Part shown: positions 1 through 11,575 of the stretch, one piece after another
Numbering within the stretch: position 1 is the stretch's first letter
Layout of the letters: every line of letters begins with the position of its first letter
Source of the DNA: Dactylellina haptotyla
Lineage: Eukaryota > Ascomycota > Orbiliomycetes > Orbiliales > Orbiliaceae
Assembly: GCA_031310005.1 (NCBI GenBank)
Contig: CM062388.1
Span: 1,116,001-1,180,000 of the forward strand
Direction: 5' to 3'
DNA: 64,000 nucleotides
Made by a program: the position numbers and the translations under genes
Notes under the pieces: generated by a model
Seen by the model: only the letters and a program-made list of their open reading frames with translations
Database searches by the model: none
Told to the model about the DNA's origin: nothing

Positions 1-2
1 CC

Positions 3-3000
3 GACGTCAACGAATGGATGGAACATGTGAATGATCATGTATCATCAAGCGAGATATTTGCCCCGAGACGCGCAACGAAACTCGCACCCACCGCTCGATT
101 TTTTGATGAAGTAATTCAAGAGGAAGTACCTCCCGACGATATGCCTGTCACTTGGGAATGTCGTTTTACGGATGATTGTGGCTACTTTATCGAAACTGGT
201 CACAAACTTGCTGGATGGCAATTTGGTATATGGAAACCAAAATTGGAACACATATACCAACACTTGACCAAACAGGGTATTCCACCGGAATATGGCCAGG
301 AAACCGAACATTGGCTGAAATTTTACAGATCCCTTAAGCTCTGCGATGATTATGATGTATACAAGGCCTCTTCAAGCTTCAATCCTAACAACTATTACCC
401 CCCAGCCTACCTAAGTCCGGAACTAAAGTATGAAAGGCTTCTCAACTGGTTGACACCCGTCAGTTACTCTGACTACCTAGCAGAGCAGCTTGAAAAATGC
501 AAACCTGGATTTTCTCATCTTTTATCAAACTCCACCATCAAGGGTTGGATGAAACAGAGTTCTCGCACAATTATTAGCCAAGGAATTACCGGGTCCGGAA
601 AGACAGCGACTACCGCAATATTTGTGCAAAAGATCAGAGAGATAAGAGAAGAGATTGAAGACCCTGGCTTCGCCTATATATTCTGCAGGAGTGCTTTAGA
701 ATATCAGCAAACAGCGGTTGCCATTCTAGCAAATGTCCTAAAACAACTAATTAGCACACTGCGATTCAATAGGGCGAAGTTCAATGACACTATGGACGCC
801 TTAGAATCACTATACGTTTCTTATGTGCGACGTGGGACTGCGGTGTCTCTTTCCGACGTCACTGATTTACTTCGCTCAGTTGTTGCACACCATAAAACCA
901 TCTTCATTCTGACCGATGGGATCACCGAAGTTGATGATGATAACATGGAGCGTTCAAATCTTATTTTGGGATTGTTTTCAATCCAGCAATCTTGCGACCA
1001 CCTCCATATGTGGATTACATCCCCGCCCGACGAGTGGAGAGAAAATCCGATGCTCAGTCCAGGTCTCAGAGACATTTGCTTGGATATAGGTCCAAACAGC
1101 GAAGATATTGAAAAGTATTTTGATTATCGACTAAAACAAATAACACCTGCTAAAGGTGTCGATATCGATACTGCCTGGAAATTTGAATTTATGAATAAAC
1201 TCAATGAGAACTCCGAGATAACGTAAGGGACACCGTCACTCATAAAACGTTGTAGTTCAGGCGAATTAACTCTTGAATTAGTTGGACTAAAGCTCGAGCT
1301 GTACTCGAAGACTACATATTGTCTAAAACAGCCACTGTTCCCATTGTAGTAAAAGAGGCGACTGAAAAACACCAATCAGAAACTGAGTCCCTCAAAGATT
1401 CTACAAAGAGAGGATCTGTTGAAGAACTGAACGATTTTCTAGAAACCATGGAACCCGACCCTGTGGTGGGTCTTTACAGGGACGCTTTAGCCAATATCAG
1501 GAACATACAGAACAAGAACCTCCGAAATTGCATCATCGACCTATTGGCCTGGGTTACATTCGCCCGCCGTCCGCTCACTCAAAATGAGCTCTTCGATATT
1601 GTACTATTTGGATTAGACGGAGAAATTTTAGGGAAACTTCCGAATCCTCTAAATCTACTGCCATACTGTAGTCAATTTATTGGCAACAATGCCCATGAAC
1701 AGGACAGTATTGAGTTTACTGATTATTCCGCCCGGCTATACTTGGAAATTGAGCTTCTAAAAGACAAAGCCACAGAATTTGTCTCCTCTCCCCATTTATA
1801 TATCTCAAATAGATGTATTCAATACATGTCTCAGCCTGATTTCAGATACGGGCCAGCCAGCACCCGGTTGAAATACACTGAATTGGCGCGGCAGCATCCT
1901 TTCTATGCTTATGCCTCAACTCGGTGGGGTTACCACGCGAAACTGACGAACATCATCCATGAAACTGTAATTACGTTTCTTGAAAATGACCGGCTTGTAT
2001 CAGCTGCCAACCAATGTTTACATTTCGCAGATTTAGACGGTGCGCGGTGGAGGGCTGCGACGAAACACGAGGCTAAGGGATTACATCTGGCTGCCTATTT
2101 CGATCTAACGCAATATATCGGACTGATGATCGAGGGACAAGATAAACATATAGACTGCCACGATGGTGCGGGTTTTACGCCGCTTCAATATGCAGTGAGA
2201 GGAGGAAGCGCAGGGGCAGTGGGTCTACTATTAAAATCAGGCGCAAGCCTCAACTTCATGCCTGGGGATGACAATCACCCGCTATTCCTAGCAATTATAG
2301 CCAACGACATTACGGTTGTGAACTCCCTAATCGAAGCAGCGGTAGATCTAGAATGTATCAATCAATTCAACGAAACTCCCTTGTGCGTCGCCGCTAAGCT
2401 AGGCCGTTCCTATCTATGCGATAATTTAACTGAGCGAGGTGCGAATCTCAACGCTCAGAATGTTGATGGCGACACTCCTCTACTTTTAGCGCTAGGAAAA
2501 GGAAATTCCGATATATTAAAAAAGCTGCTAAAAAAAGGTGCAAACCCGCACGTCACAAATAACAATGGACAGACCCCAATATTCTTAGCAACGAGGACTG
2601 AAAATTCAAACATGGTAAAGGAATTATTGGAATACGGAGCAGATCCTTGTAGTGAAGGCTCCGATGGCAGGAGTATACTCTTCCTAGCGATTGCAATGGG
2701 TAACACCGAGATTGCCGGGTTTTTGATAGAGAAGGGGGGCGATAAAGTGGTCTCAGGACAAAATGGCGAAACAGCATTGATATATGCAGCAAGGTGTGGG
2801 CAAGTAAAGATAGTAGAACTTCTATCATTAGACCCTATCATCATGAATGTGGCGGATCTCAAGCATATGACGGCGGTAATGCATGCTGCACAGCTCGGCC
2901 TCCAGGAAGTCTTCACACTTATCGAAGACAAATATATTGAACTGGGCGAGCGTCCTGAATGCATGAGAAGTAACATGCCAATAACCATTGCGACAAAATC

Positions 3001-3745
3001 GGGGCAAACAGAAATCGTCTCGACTATTATCAACAGATATTTTTTCAGCGGGCTGAAATCGGCCCAGAGCAGCGTCTTATTTTCCAGGGATTCAGAGGGA
3101 AAGACTGCCCTCACTCACGCGGTCGAACTCGGATACATCCAGATCGTGGAAATTCTTCTACCCATCCAAAGGCGTCCTAAACTCGCTATCGACGCCCTGG
3201 AGGAATACAACCTATTAAAAATTGCAGTGGCTCTTGGAAATGAAGAAATGGTGAAATTAATCCGAAAAACGCGCCCACGGGTACAATACAACGTAGATGA
3301 GAGATGCTTCAGTATCGAGTATAACGACAAAGATGAAATCATACAGGAGAAGGTCTCTACTGACTTTGACTTTGACTACACAAAAGAAATATTTATTGGG
3401 TGCGGTGCGAGCAAAGAATTCTCGGGAAATTTCGAATATTGGTCGCCCCTGGCAGTGGCCGCAAACTGCGGGCAAGATGAGATATTGGCCGATTTATGGG
3501 ACAAAGGAGACTGGGATCTTCTCTCGCCTGATCCTAGTGGACTGACGCCTTTGATGTTAGCGGCGATGAACGGACACGCCCATATTGTAGATTTTTTCAT
3601 TAGAGGGGGTTTTGGTGTCGAATACTTCGCCGCTGAAGATTCCATCTACCATCGCACACCATATTTATGGGCCTGGATGAACGGTCATACACAGGTTGCA
3701 GATTCGATTAGACGTGCAATGGATCGCCAACGGCTCAGGGGTTAG
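3..3745 (+). CDS. NACHT-ankyrin repeat (fungal NLR-like) protein, 5' partial
   Basis: STAND-class NTPase of the fungal NLR type. The frame is already open at the left edge, so the N-terminus is probably outside the window; the first ATG inside is at 18. Exons are 3-1222 and 1282-3745. The 59-nt intron has a GTAAGG donor, a TTAAC branch site and a TTAG acceptor, and joining restores one frame of 1227 visible codons. A Walker A motif GITGSGKTA is encoded near 582-608 and a Walker B-like hydrophobic strand ending in TDG near 900-920. The C-terminal half from about 2090 on is a run of roughly 14 ankyrin-type repeats (TPLxxAxxxG cores). Known: such fungal proteins act in non-self recognition and heterokaryon incompatibility, with the N-terminal domain as effector. 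That domain cannot be seen here, so the output is unknown. No disabling mutation was seen. Confidence 0.9.
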
Positions 3746-4272
3746 CATGCTTGTTTACATGTTAATAGACATTGGCAGTCTCTACGCCGAAATACGTTAG
3801 TCGGGGAATAATTAATCCTAATTAAACAATTTTTAGAGCTAGTTGTACACGTTGTGCTAGCTAGTTTATAGTATTGAAACTCGTGATACCAAAACTTATA
3901 ATTCTTTATATAGTCACCCAGTCGCTGAACAATTTAGAGGCACGAGGCAACGATACGAACCCTTAGGTCAAGGGAGAACGTTATCACCATAATTGTAAAT
4001 GATATTTTCTTAAAAAAAAAGGTTGGACCACTAATTTAAATTTTGATATCTACAGAGCAATTAAGAAGTTTCCGGTGTATTTTTGGAGGTTTAACATACA
4101 CTTCAAAGCCAGTAGAGCGACTTCGGTTTCCATTAACTACCATAGAAAAGCTCACAAGATTTGATGAGAGGTTAGTCGGTAGTTCATTTTTATTGAAGTC
4201 TTTTAATTCCTGTATTCCGAATCGGTTCTTAAGGGCCAACAAGCTATTTCATTCCCAATAAAGAGAAAGCAT
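3746..4272. other. Intergenic, tail-to-tail
   Basis: This AT-rich spacer lies between the 3' ends of the NACHT-ankyrin gene and the uncharacterised minus-strand gene. I see no coding frame or RNA gene that I can support. Confidence 0.6.
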
Positions 4273-5643
4273 CTATTTCCTGCTCCTCAACCCACGCCGA
4301 CTTCCCCCCATTACACCCCTCTTGGACTGCACAGCCCTCTTACTATCTCTGGATTTATTCCTCTCGTTATTTTCTTGCATTTCAGCCTCATTCATAGCAA
4401 CATCTCCATCCAGATCCTCTTCATCCTCTTGGGCTCTCATAGAATCCACAGAAGTCTTCGAAACCGGCGAAATATACCCTTCCGCGCCATTAGCGTGATG
4501 ACCCTGATGCTCCAGGTCACTCTGCTTGGACTGGCCGCTGCACTCCGAACCAGCGTCAGTAGATGAAGCAGCACTACCTTCAATATTCGCCTGCCCTCTC
4601 GGCTCGGAAAGCTGCACCAAAGCCGACGCAGCCTGCTCTGCTCGCTCACCGGATGCCACTCTGTCTGCAGAGAGCTTGGTAACCGCGAGGTGCGTAGCCA
4701 GCGGACTAACGGTCTGTCGGGAAGTAGCGATCGTCGGGGTGTTGTATGAACTCGTCTCTTGGTGGTTGTATGTTCTACTATACTGTTGGGGATAGCTGCC
4801 TGGAGGCGCCATGGCTGCGGGATTTTCATAGTTGTAGAATGGGTTCAAGACCCTCTCGTTCAAATGGTAGGCTTTAGAGTTTGTAATCAACGCATCATCG
4901 ATGGATCTTAGTGCACGGTCGACGCTTACATGATGCTCATACTGACCGGGAATAGGTGGGAGATGGGCAATCCTTGCTGGCGGTAGATGCGGGTGATTGA
5001 TTGTGTACGATGAGTAGAGTATTTTACGAGTTGCTCGAAGGTGATAGTCGTTTCGAGCGAGCGCTTCTCGGTTTTTGATGTGCAGCTCGACATCTATCTC
5101 CATGTTGGCAGTGACAGGTGGTCGTGGTTCATCAGTTTGATACATATACTGTGATTGATATTGTGTCGAAAACTGGCTGGTAGGCGGTGGCATATGAGAG
5201 CTACTGATTTGGGCATCAGGAAGAGGCTGTGAGTTTATATATTCAGGATTAACATCCTGATTCTCTGCACTTGCAATCATGACCCGAGCAGGAGGCAGAA
5301 TCATAGCCCTATTAGATTGATCGTAGGCTCTATTTGAATGTTGCGGTGCTGTTCCAATGGAAGCCTGCTCATCTGGTGGTGTTCGAGGTTTGATAACGCT
5401 CTGTTCATGAATATCAAGTGGTGGCATATCATCTGGAGTCCCCGGTGCATCTTCGGAGGTGGTATCATCCATTGAGTGAGCGGGGGTCTCGTTTCTACTC
5501 AAATCTGGCTTTCCGCCTGGCAGCTCGATTTCCTCCTGAGGAGGTGTGAAGAGCATTCTTGCATCTCGCTTGCTTGGTAAGGCACCATTGTTAACCTCTC
5601 CGCCAATTTCACCTGCGGATTGAGAGGCTGTAGTAGGTGCCAT
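4273..5643 (-). CDS. Uncharacterised low-complexity protein, 456 aa
   Basis: Single-exon reading frame of 456 codons. I do not recognise a family. The N-terminal ~180 residues are rich in Pro, Ser, Gln and Asp and look disordered. A more ordered central block (about residues 180-275) contains DYHLRATRKILYSSY, PPIPGQYEHH and a stretch with RALRSIDDALI. The C-terminus is Asp/Glu-rich, then ends in a basic RRGLRSRK tail that could be a nuclear localisation signal. A likely 5' UTR intron lies at 5653-5724 (GTAAGT donor, CTGAC branch site, TAG acceptor). The ATG at 5643 follows that acceptor closely, which supports this start. A nuclear or regulatory role is inference from composition only. Confidence 0.7.
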   Translation of the reverse strand: MAPTTASQSAGEIGGEVNNGALPSKRDARMLFTPPQEEIELPGGKPDLSRNETPAHSMDDTTSEDAPGTPDDMPPLDIHEQSVIKPRTPPDEQASIGTAPQHSNRAYDQSNRAMILPPARVMIASAENQDVNPEYINSQPLPDAQISSSHMPPPTSQFSTQYQSQYMYQTDEPRPPVTANMEIDVELHIKNREALARNDYHLRATRKILYSSYTINHPHLPPARIAHLPPIPGQYEHHVSVDRALRSIDDALITNSKAYHLNERVLNPFYNYENPAAMAPPGSYPQQYSRTYNHQETSSYNTPTIATSRQTVSPLATHLAVTKLSADRVASGERAEQAASALVQLSEPRGQANIEGSAASSTDAGSECSGQSKQSDLEHQGHHANGAEGYISPVSKTSVDSMRAQEDEEDLDGDVAMNEAEMQENNERNKSRDSKRAVQSKRGVMGGSRRGLRSRK

Positions 5644-5652
5644 TTTAAATGA

Positions 5653-5724
5653 CTACCAGAACCAAAAAGATGCTTTTCTTGGTGTCAGCTAATTCTAGAT
5701 TGAGTATCAAGAAAGGTAACTTAC
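5653..5724 (-). other. Probable 5' UTR intron
   Basis: On the minus strand a GTAAGT donor (5724), an internal CTGAC and a GGTAG acceptor (5653) define a 72-nt intron ending ten bases before the ATG at 5643. Confidence 0.5.
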
Positions 5725-6252
5725 ATGTGGCTTCAACCAAAAGTGTAATAGTGTTCGCTAACCCAAGCAACCAGATGGCCAAGAATAAGGAACTTCAGCT
5801 ATAGTAATTCGAAGCTCCAGGCACTCCCCGAGGTTGAAGGTGAGAGATTGTTTCTGGTTAGGAGAAGGGAATGGAAGATTAGCGTATAAATACAAGGCCT
5901 AGTTCTACGCAGATGGTGTTGCATTCATCTTCCATCTGTCTCGGGTGGAGCATGTTGATCTCGATGCTCTTCCACGCGGAGAGTCCATTGCAACATTATC
6001 ATAACCAAGACTAGCTGTAAATTGTACGAGGCTGTAAAGTGCCCTACGGATCAGCTAGACACGTTTTCCAAAGCAACCTATGAAACGTGCACAATGTTGG
6101 ATATTGTGTGTTGAAGCTTAATGTGAAATGATTCGACTGACTTTTGTATAAATTCGTACTCTACATAAAGTATTAAATACTATCACTGGTACTGCGACTG
6201 CTACTTACTGTTGATATCCCTTCATCTCGGGTCAGAAACCGCAGCTATTGGC
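5725..6252. promoter_or_regulatory. Upstream region of the 456-aa gene
   Basis: Spacer between the 456-aa gene (upstream side) and the 3' end of the glucosidase II gene, both on the minus strand. It should hold the promoter of the former. I identify no specific factor site. Confidence 0.4.
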
Positions 6253-9200
6253 TTACAACTCGTCCTTGGCAACATCACCCTCCGCCTTCTCCAAATGGAC
6301 GGTCCAATCACTAACGATCCTCAACTTGGTATTCTTCACCAACAATGTATCCGCGCTGCCAGCATCCGCGGCAGCATTATACTCCACACTAACAACCCTA
6401 TCCTTTCCTTCCTCTGTGACCATAACCTTAGTCTTCTTCCCCTTCGCCAGGTTGGCGGTCCTCATAGCCTTGCTGATACCCACAATCAAGATCTTTTCGA
6501 CCTGTAGCGGTCTAGCTTCTTTGTTATACGGCTCAGCGGATACTGGGTCTTTATGGAGATTGGAGGAAACAAGGGTCTTTGTCGCGCTATCAAAGACGAA
6601 TCTACGGTGGACGTAGTGGCCCTCCTTATAGTTGAAGCTCTCTCCATCGTCGTGGTAGAGGTAGCCCTCCGCATTTCCCTAGTAAAACTATTAACATATG
6701 CTCTCCCCCAATTCGTAAAAAATGATTCATGAGCGCAATTACATACCTTGTTATCCAATACTACAACCAAAGTAAATGGATCATGCTTCATCAACCCGCT
6801 CGATCGTCTGTGTCTATCCCGTCTAGGAAATATATGTCCACCCCTCATCAAGACAGGAATCTTCTCCAAAGGTGCATTGTACTCCTTCGCTCCCTTGCCT
6901 TGATAGATCTTATAATTCCAGTAATCGTAATATACTTCCCCGTCACCCAGGTGGATATTAACTTTATCCACACCTTCATGTACAACAGGCTTAACGAGAA
7001 TACCGGTATCACCGATATATATTTGATCATCAATAGAAAACCCATCTTCATCATCCGGATGAACAACAAAATTGGGTCTAATAATCGGCATGCCGTCTTG
7101 GGACGCGCGGTGGAAAGCGGTATACCACGCAGGAAGAAGGGCGTATCTAAGTCTAACGGCTTCACGAATGATTCCTGTGTACGGGTCGCCGAGGAGATAT
7201 GGCTCTCGACGCTTGGCGTCAATGTGGGCGTGTGCACGGAAGAAAGGATACCAGATACCAGATTGGTACCAGCGGGTAAGGAGTTCCTTTGAAGGGTTGC
7301 CGAAAAAGCCACCAACATCGGCGCCAGAGAAGGGGAAACCCGCGATACCTTGGGACAGGAGCATGGGCAAGGCGGCTTGGAGATGCTCCCATTTAGCTTC
7401 GTTGTCACCGGTCCACATCGCGCCGAGACGTTGGGCACCAGCGAAAAAGGCGCGGGTGAGGACGAAGGAGCGTTGGGTACCGCCCTTGGGGAGTTGGCGG
7501 GCTTCGAGGGCTTGGTGGGTGGCGTTCATGAAGGTCATACCGTTGATGTTGTGGAGATCACGGTGTTCCCAGTTGGAGAAGTGGAGATTGTCCTTGGGCA
7601 TCGTCGTTTCCGGGCCGTTAAAGACGGAAGGTTCGTTCATGTCGTTCCAGATGAAGGTGTTCTTTGCGGTTCCCTTGAACTTGTCGAAGGCAAATAGGGA
7701 CTTCCACCATTCAATAGCCGCGGGGTTGAACGCATCGATCCAGTGGGACGAGCCGGGCCAGCACCAACCTTCGTAGATGCCACCGGTCTTGTCCTTCACA
7801 GCGAGATCCTTGGACTTCAATTCCTCGACGACAGGATAGTTGTCAGTGTTCTTGATATGAGGATCGATGATAAGAACAACCTTTCGGTCAGTCTTATCAA
7901 TGTTCTTCATCATCTTTTTAGGGTCCTTAAACGTCAACGGGTCGAACGTGAAGTACCGCTTGCCATCCGTATACTCGATATCCAGCCAGATAACGTCATA
8001 TGGAATCTCGGACTTGTCAAACTTCCTGTCCACATCCTTAACATCGTCTTGTGACACATAATTCCATCGGCACTGGTGGTACGCGATAGCAAAGCTCGGA
8101 GGCATTTTGGTAAACCCAGTGAGCGCGCCATAAGACGCATACAAAGTCTGTGGATCCGGTCCAAGGAACACCCAGACATCCAGTAAACCTGACTCCGAGA
8201 CCCAATGGGTCTTGGTATCTGTCTTTGCACCACCCACAGGGATCATCCTTTTAGCTTTCTCCTTAACGACATCGACCCATGTTTCGGCCGCGTTCAGCCA
8301 AAGCACACCGACACTCGAACCTTTCCTGTGTGCCTGCATGAACGGAATAGATCCGTACAGAGTCATCGGACTGTCCACGATGTACTCAAACACATCGGCA
8401 TTGTACATCCTATAAGGTTCCTGGTACTCTCCCTCACCACCCTTGGTACTCTTGAGTGACAGGCTCGTTGCATGACTAGGAATACCATAAACATGCTCGT
8501 ACCCTGGGAATGAGATATCCATCGCGACAGCCTCTGGTCCTCTAGGTTTAGAATCGGTATTGCCTCCAAAAGTCTCGTCCCATCCACCATCGAGATCTTC
8601 GGGACTCTTCTCCTTTCCTTCCTCAGGAGCGGCGGGTTGGGCCCTCCAATGCTCTACATTCATCAGCCCGCGATCGTTAAGCACAACATGGGTCTCGCCA
8701 TCTCGTTCGAATTTCACAGAGAACGGCGCAACATCGATGATGGCTTTGTATTTCAATCCGGGCCCAAAGGTAAGCGTGATCTGTCCCTTCCTGTTATCGT
8801 AGACGACTTTATCATCTCTGACGTCCCAGTCTGGGATTAACGCCCAGCGTTCGGCTTCGTTATAGCGTTCCTTACGGGCTTTGCTGTCCCCGCGTAGCAC
8901 GATATCACGCTTTTGTCGTTTTAACTCGTCAATTGTGACGCGGACAGCACCTGATTTCTGGAAATTTATGGACAGCGGTAGAATGATTTTGTCGGACTGG
9001 CCAGGGACTGTCTTGAGAATATCAGCCTGCAGGATGCCGTTCTGCAGGACGATGGTGTTCTCCTTGACCTCGTACGGCGAGACCCACTTCCCAGCGTTGT
9101 CTGGGGAGAGGACATGGTCGGCGTAGGCCCTGTTCCGCCGGCAAAAGCCGGACTGAGAACAGGTCTTGAAGTTCTCGTGTTTGACCGTGGCGGCGGTGGG

Positions 9201-9281
9201 GATGAGGTCGAGAAGGAGCAGGAGGAACGTGAGTCCGCCCGCGGTTGTGGTGGAGGAGGGGAGAGAGAGCGGTGCCCGCAT
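6253..9281 (-). CDS. gls2: Glucosidase II alpha subunit (GH31), ER N-glycan trimming
   Basis: Removes the two inner alpha-1,3-glucoses from N-glycans in the ER, feeding the calnexin cycle. Exons are 6747-9281 and 6253-6678; the 68-nt phase-0 intron (GTATGT...CTAG) joins VLDNK to GNAEGY. The product is 986 aa, normal for the family. A signal peptide (hydrophobic LTFLLLLLDLI core) precedes the conserved Cys-rich start with CSQSGFCRRNRAY. GH31 landmarks are WLDIEYTDG, the nucleophile motif WNDMNEPSVF (Asp about residue 547) and GADVGGFFGN. The protein ends in KDEL, an ER-retrieval signal; alpha subunits usually rely on the beta subunit for retention. It diverges from CFD1, and a minus-strand TATAAA lies 70 nt upstream of the ATG. 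Confidence 0.95.
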
Positions 9282-9939
9282 CAGGTGTTGTGGGTGTGGT
9301 TGGTGAGCCCAACCAGAAGGCTATTCGATTTCCTCGATCGAGCTGGTTCCTTTATAGCGGATGAGAGAGCCCCGCGGTCCAAAAGCGCAGCTGGGGGATG
9401 TTCACGTAAGGCGGATTGAGGGAGTGTCCAATTGAGGCTCAGTCGTAATCCCTTGACGCGGACGGTGAGTTCGTGATCCCGTCAACGCTCGTGTCGTACG
9501 TCGTTGGGCAGGACGACGTGTGTTGGAAAGAGGCCAGCTTTATTTGAGTGGCCAGCTCGCATTTAATGCTGTTCCCCACGCCGGAAAGGAGCCTTTGCCG
9601 GGCGTGGTAACGAGCCCACTCAGAACCCCGGTCCTCGAGTGAATCCATGCCTCTATCATCCTAGCTGTCATTCGAGTGCCTTTTCGAGTATTGTACATGT
9701 ACCTGTGAGTGTGGTATACCGGTAGTGGCAGAGACATGCAAATGCGCTTGTTACACACGAGAGAGCTCTGATTGATAAGCTATCCACCACACGAAAACCA
9801 TGTCTCGACAATATAAACCTCGTCGACGTAGACCTCACAGCGGCATGTAGTCGCAAGACCAGATACACATACTTACATATATGCATACATGTATGCGTAC
9901 CCCACCATCTATAACGACTGGAGTTTATAGTCTGTGACC
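9282..9939. promoter_or_regulatory. Divergent promoter region, glucosidase II / CFD1
   Basis: The 658-bp spacer separates two divergently transcribed genes and must contain both promoters. Apart from the TATA-like box on the minus strand I see no element I can name. Confidence 0.5.
9351..9356 (-). promoter_or_regulatory. TATA-like box for the glucosidase II gene
   Basis: On the minus strand this reads TATAAA, about 70 nt upstream of the ATG at 9281, in a plausible position for a core promoter. Spacing and consensus are the only support. Confidence 0.4.
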
Positions 9940-10941
9940 ATGACGTCGCTCAACAAGGTCAAGCACGTCGTCCTCGTACGTATTCTCACATGGACCATAT
10001 ACGCACCCCACCGTCGAGCCAAAATACAATGCTAACATCTCCCAGGTCCTCTCCGGCAAGGGTGGCGTCGGCAAATCCTCCGTCACAACCCAACTCGCCC
10101 TCTCCCTCGCCGCGCTTGGCTACTCCGTCGGTGTCCTAGACATCGACCTGACGGGTCCTAACATCCCCCGCATGTTCTCGATCGAATCCTCGAGCGTACT
10201 CTCTGCACCCGGCGGCTGGATCCCCGTCACCGTCGACGGCGGCGAGACATTGAAGAACTCCGGTGGCAGTATAAGGTGCATGAGTCTCGGCTTCCTCCTC
10301 CGGGACCGAGGCGACTCTGTAGTCTGGCGCGGACCGAAGAAGACGGCCATGGTACGTCAGTTTCTGACAGACGTGCTATGGGGCGAGATGGATTATCTAC
10401 TGGTTGACACCCCTCCTGGGACATCTGACGAACACATCTCTCTCGCAGAGCAACTGCGGTCATTAACTATCGTCGACGGGGCGGTGATTGTTACCACCCC
10501 GCAGGCCGTAGCGACAGCAGATGTCCGCAAAGAGGTGAACTTTTGTAAGAAAGTCGGGATCGATATTTTGGGCGTCGTGGAGAATATGAGCGGCTTCGTG
10601 TGCCCGCATTGTTCGGTACGTATTCTTTCTCCCTTTCACATGAGTAAATATACGCTTACATGCCGGCATTGGAAACACAGGAATGCACAAATGTGTTCTC
10701 ATCTGGTGGCGGTAAGGTACTAGCCCAGCAGTTCGAGGTTGACTTTTTCGGTGCGGTGCCCATCGACCCATCTTTTGTGATGATGATTGAAGGTGCCGAG
10801 CAGCAGGAGGCCAAAGAGGGCGAGGAGAAAGTTAAAGAATCGCTGGTTGATAAATATCAGAAGAACGCCCTCTGCCCGATATTCAGGGAAATAGCAGGCA
10901 AGGTTGTCGCAAAGACGGGTTCGGTTCCCAGAACCACATAA
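9940..10941 (+). CDS. CFD1: Cytosolic Fe-S cluster assembly factor CFD1 (NUBP2-type P-loop ATPase)
   Basis: MRP/Nbp35-family ATPase which, with NBP35, forms the scaffold that builds [4Fe-4S] clusters in the cytosolic CIA pathway. Exons are 9940-9975, 10046-10615 and 10681-10941; introns of 70 and 65 nt both have GTACGT donors. The 288-aa product starts with a 12-codon exon, followed by the deviant Walker [10 protein letters not shown] (residues 16-24). It carries the family's [15 protein letters not shown] motif and a CPHC pair (Cys198, Cys201) that binds the bridging cluster. It lacks the N-terminal four-Cys extension of NBP35, which points to CFD1. All motifs are intact. Confidence 0.94.
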
Positions 10942-11575
10942 ATACACTTGTATCATCAAATCTTTTCCCACAAGTTATTTCAAAATGTACATATTTTTAT
11001 TTAGAATATATCATAGGTAGGCCGGAGCTTGCACAGTCAGAAATTTGCATTACTAGACTACAATCTATATTTACAGCTAATCTAATAACTAGAAACAGCC
11101 ACTAGTGAACAATAAAATAAAATAATTGGTATCTCTTGAATATGGTTCGTAAAGAAATGAAGGTAGAAAAAAGGAAGGTTCGAAAAGACTTTAGAAACTG
11201 CTATCGTTCCGTCATCTGTAGAAGTCAAAGCATAAAGGAAAAGCGGTGAGCATTCTGAAATAAATCTCGTCTCATCTCAAAAAGTCGTCTTTGAAATCTG
11301 CTCGCCCAATTTAATGTCAGATTCTTTTTGGTTTAAAATAGAAAATAAAAGTGTTCGAAATGTCGAAAATTCAAAACTTGTTGCAAAAATAATTAAAAGT
11401 ACCGGAAAATATCCACTCTTTGTCTGATGCGCTAAATGGTCGTCGTTCGTCGTAATATAATACATCTTCATCTTTTTTTTTTGATTTGTGTAATATTTTT
11501 TTTTCGTTACTGAATGGCAGTATCTGCAGATTGTCGTTTCCCAAAATTTACATATACTCCGTCACCTCTAGGACA
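10942..11575. other. Convergent intergenic region
   Basis: AT-rich spacer between the 3' ends of CFD1 and the DUF4048-like gene, with A- and T-runs typical of fungal 3' UTRs. No gene is seen. Confidence 0.6.

Noticed and set aside
2455-3114. 219-codon minus-strand frame under the ankyrin repeats
   Set aside because: Antisense shadow of the NACHT-ankyrin gene without independent features.
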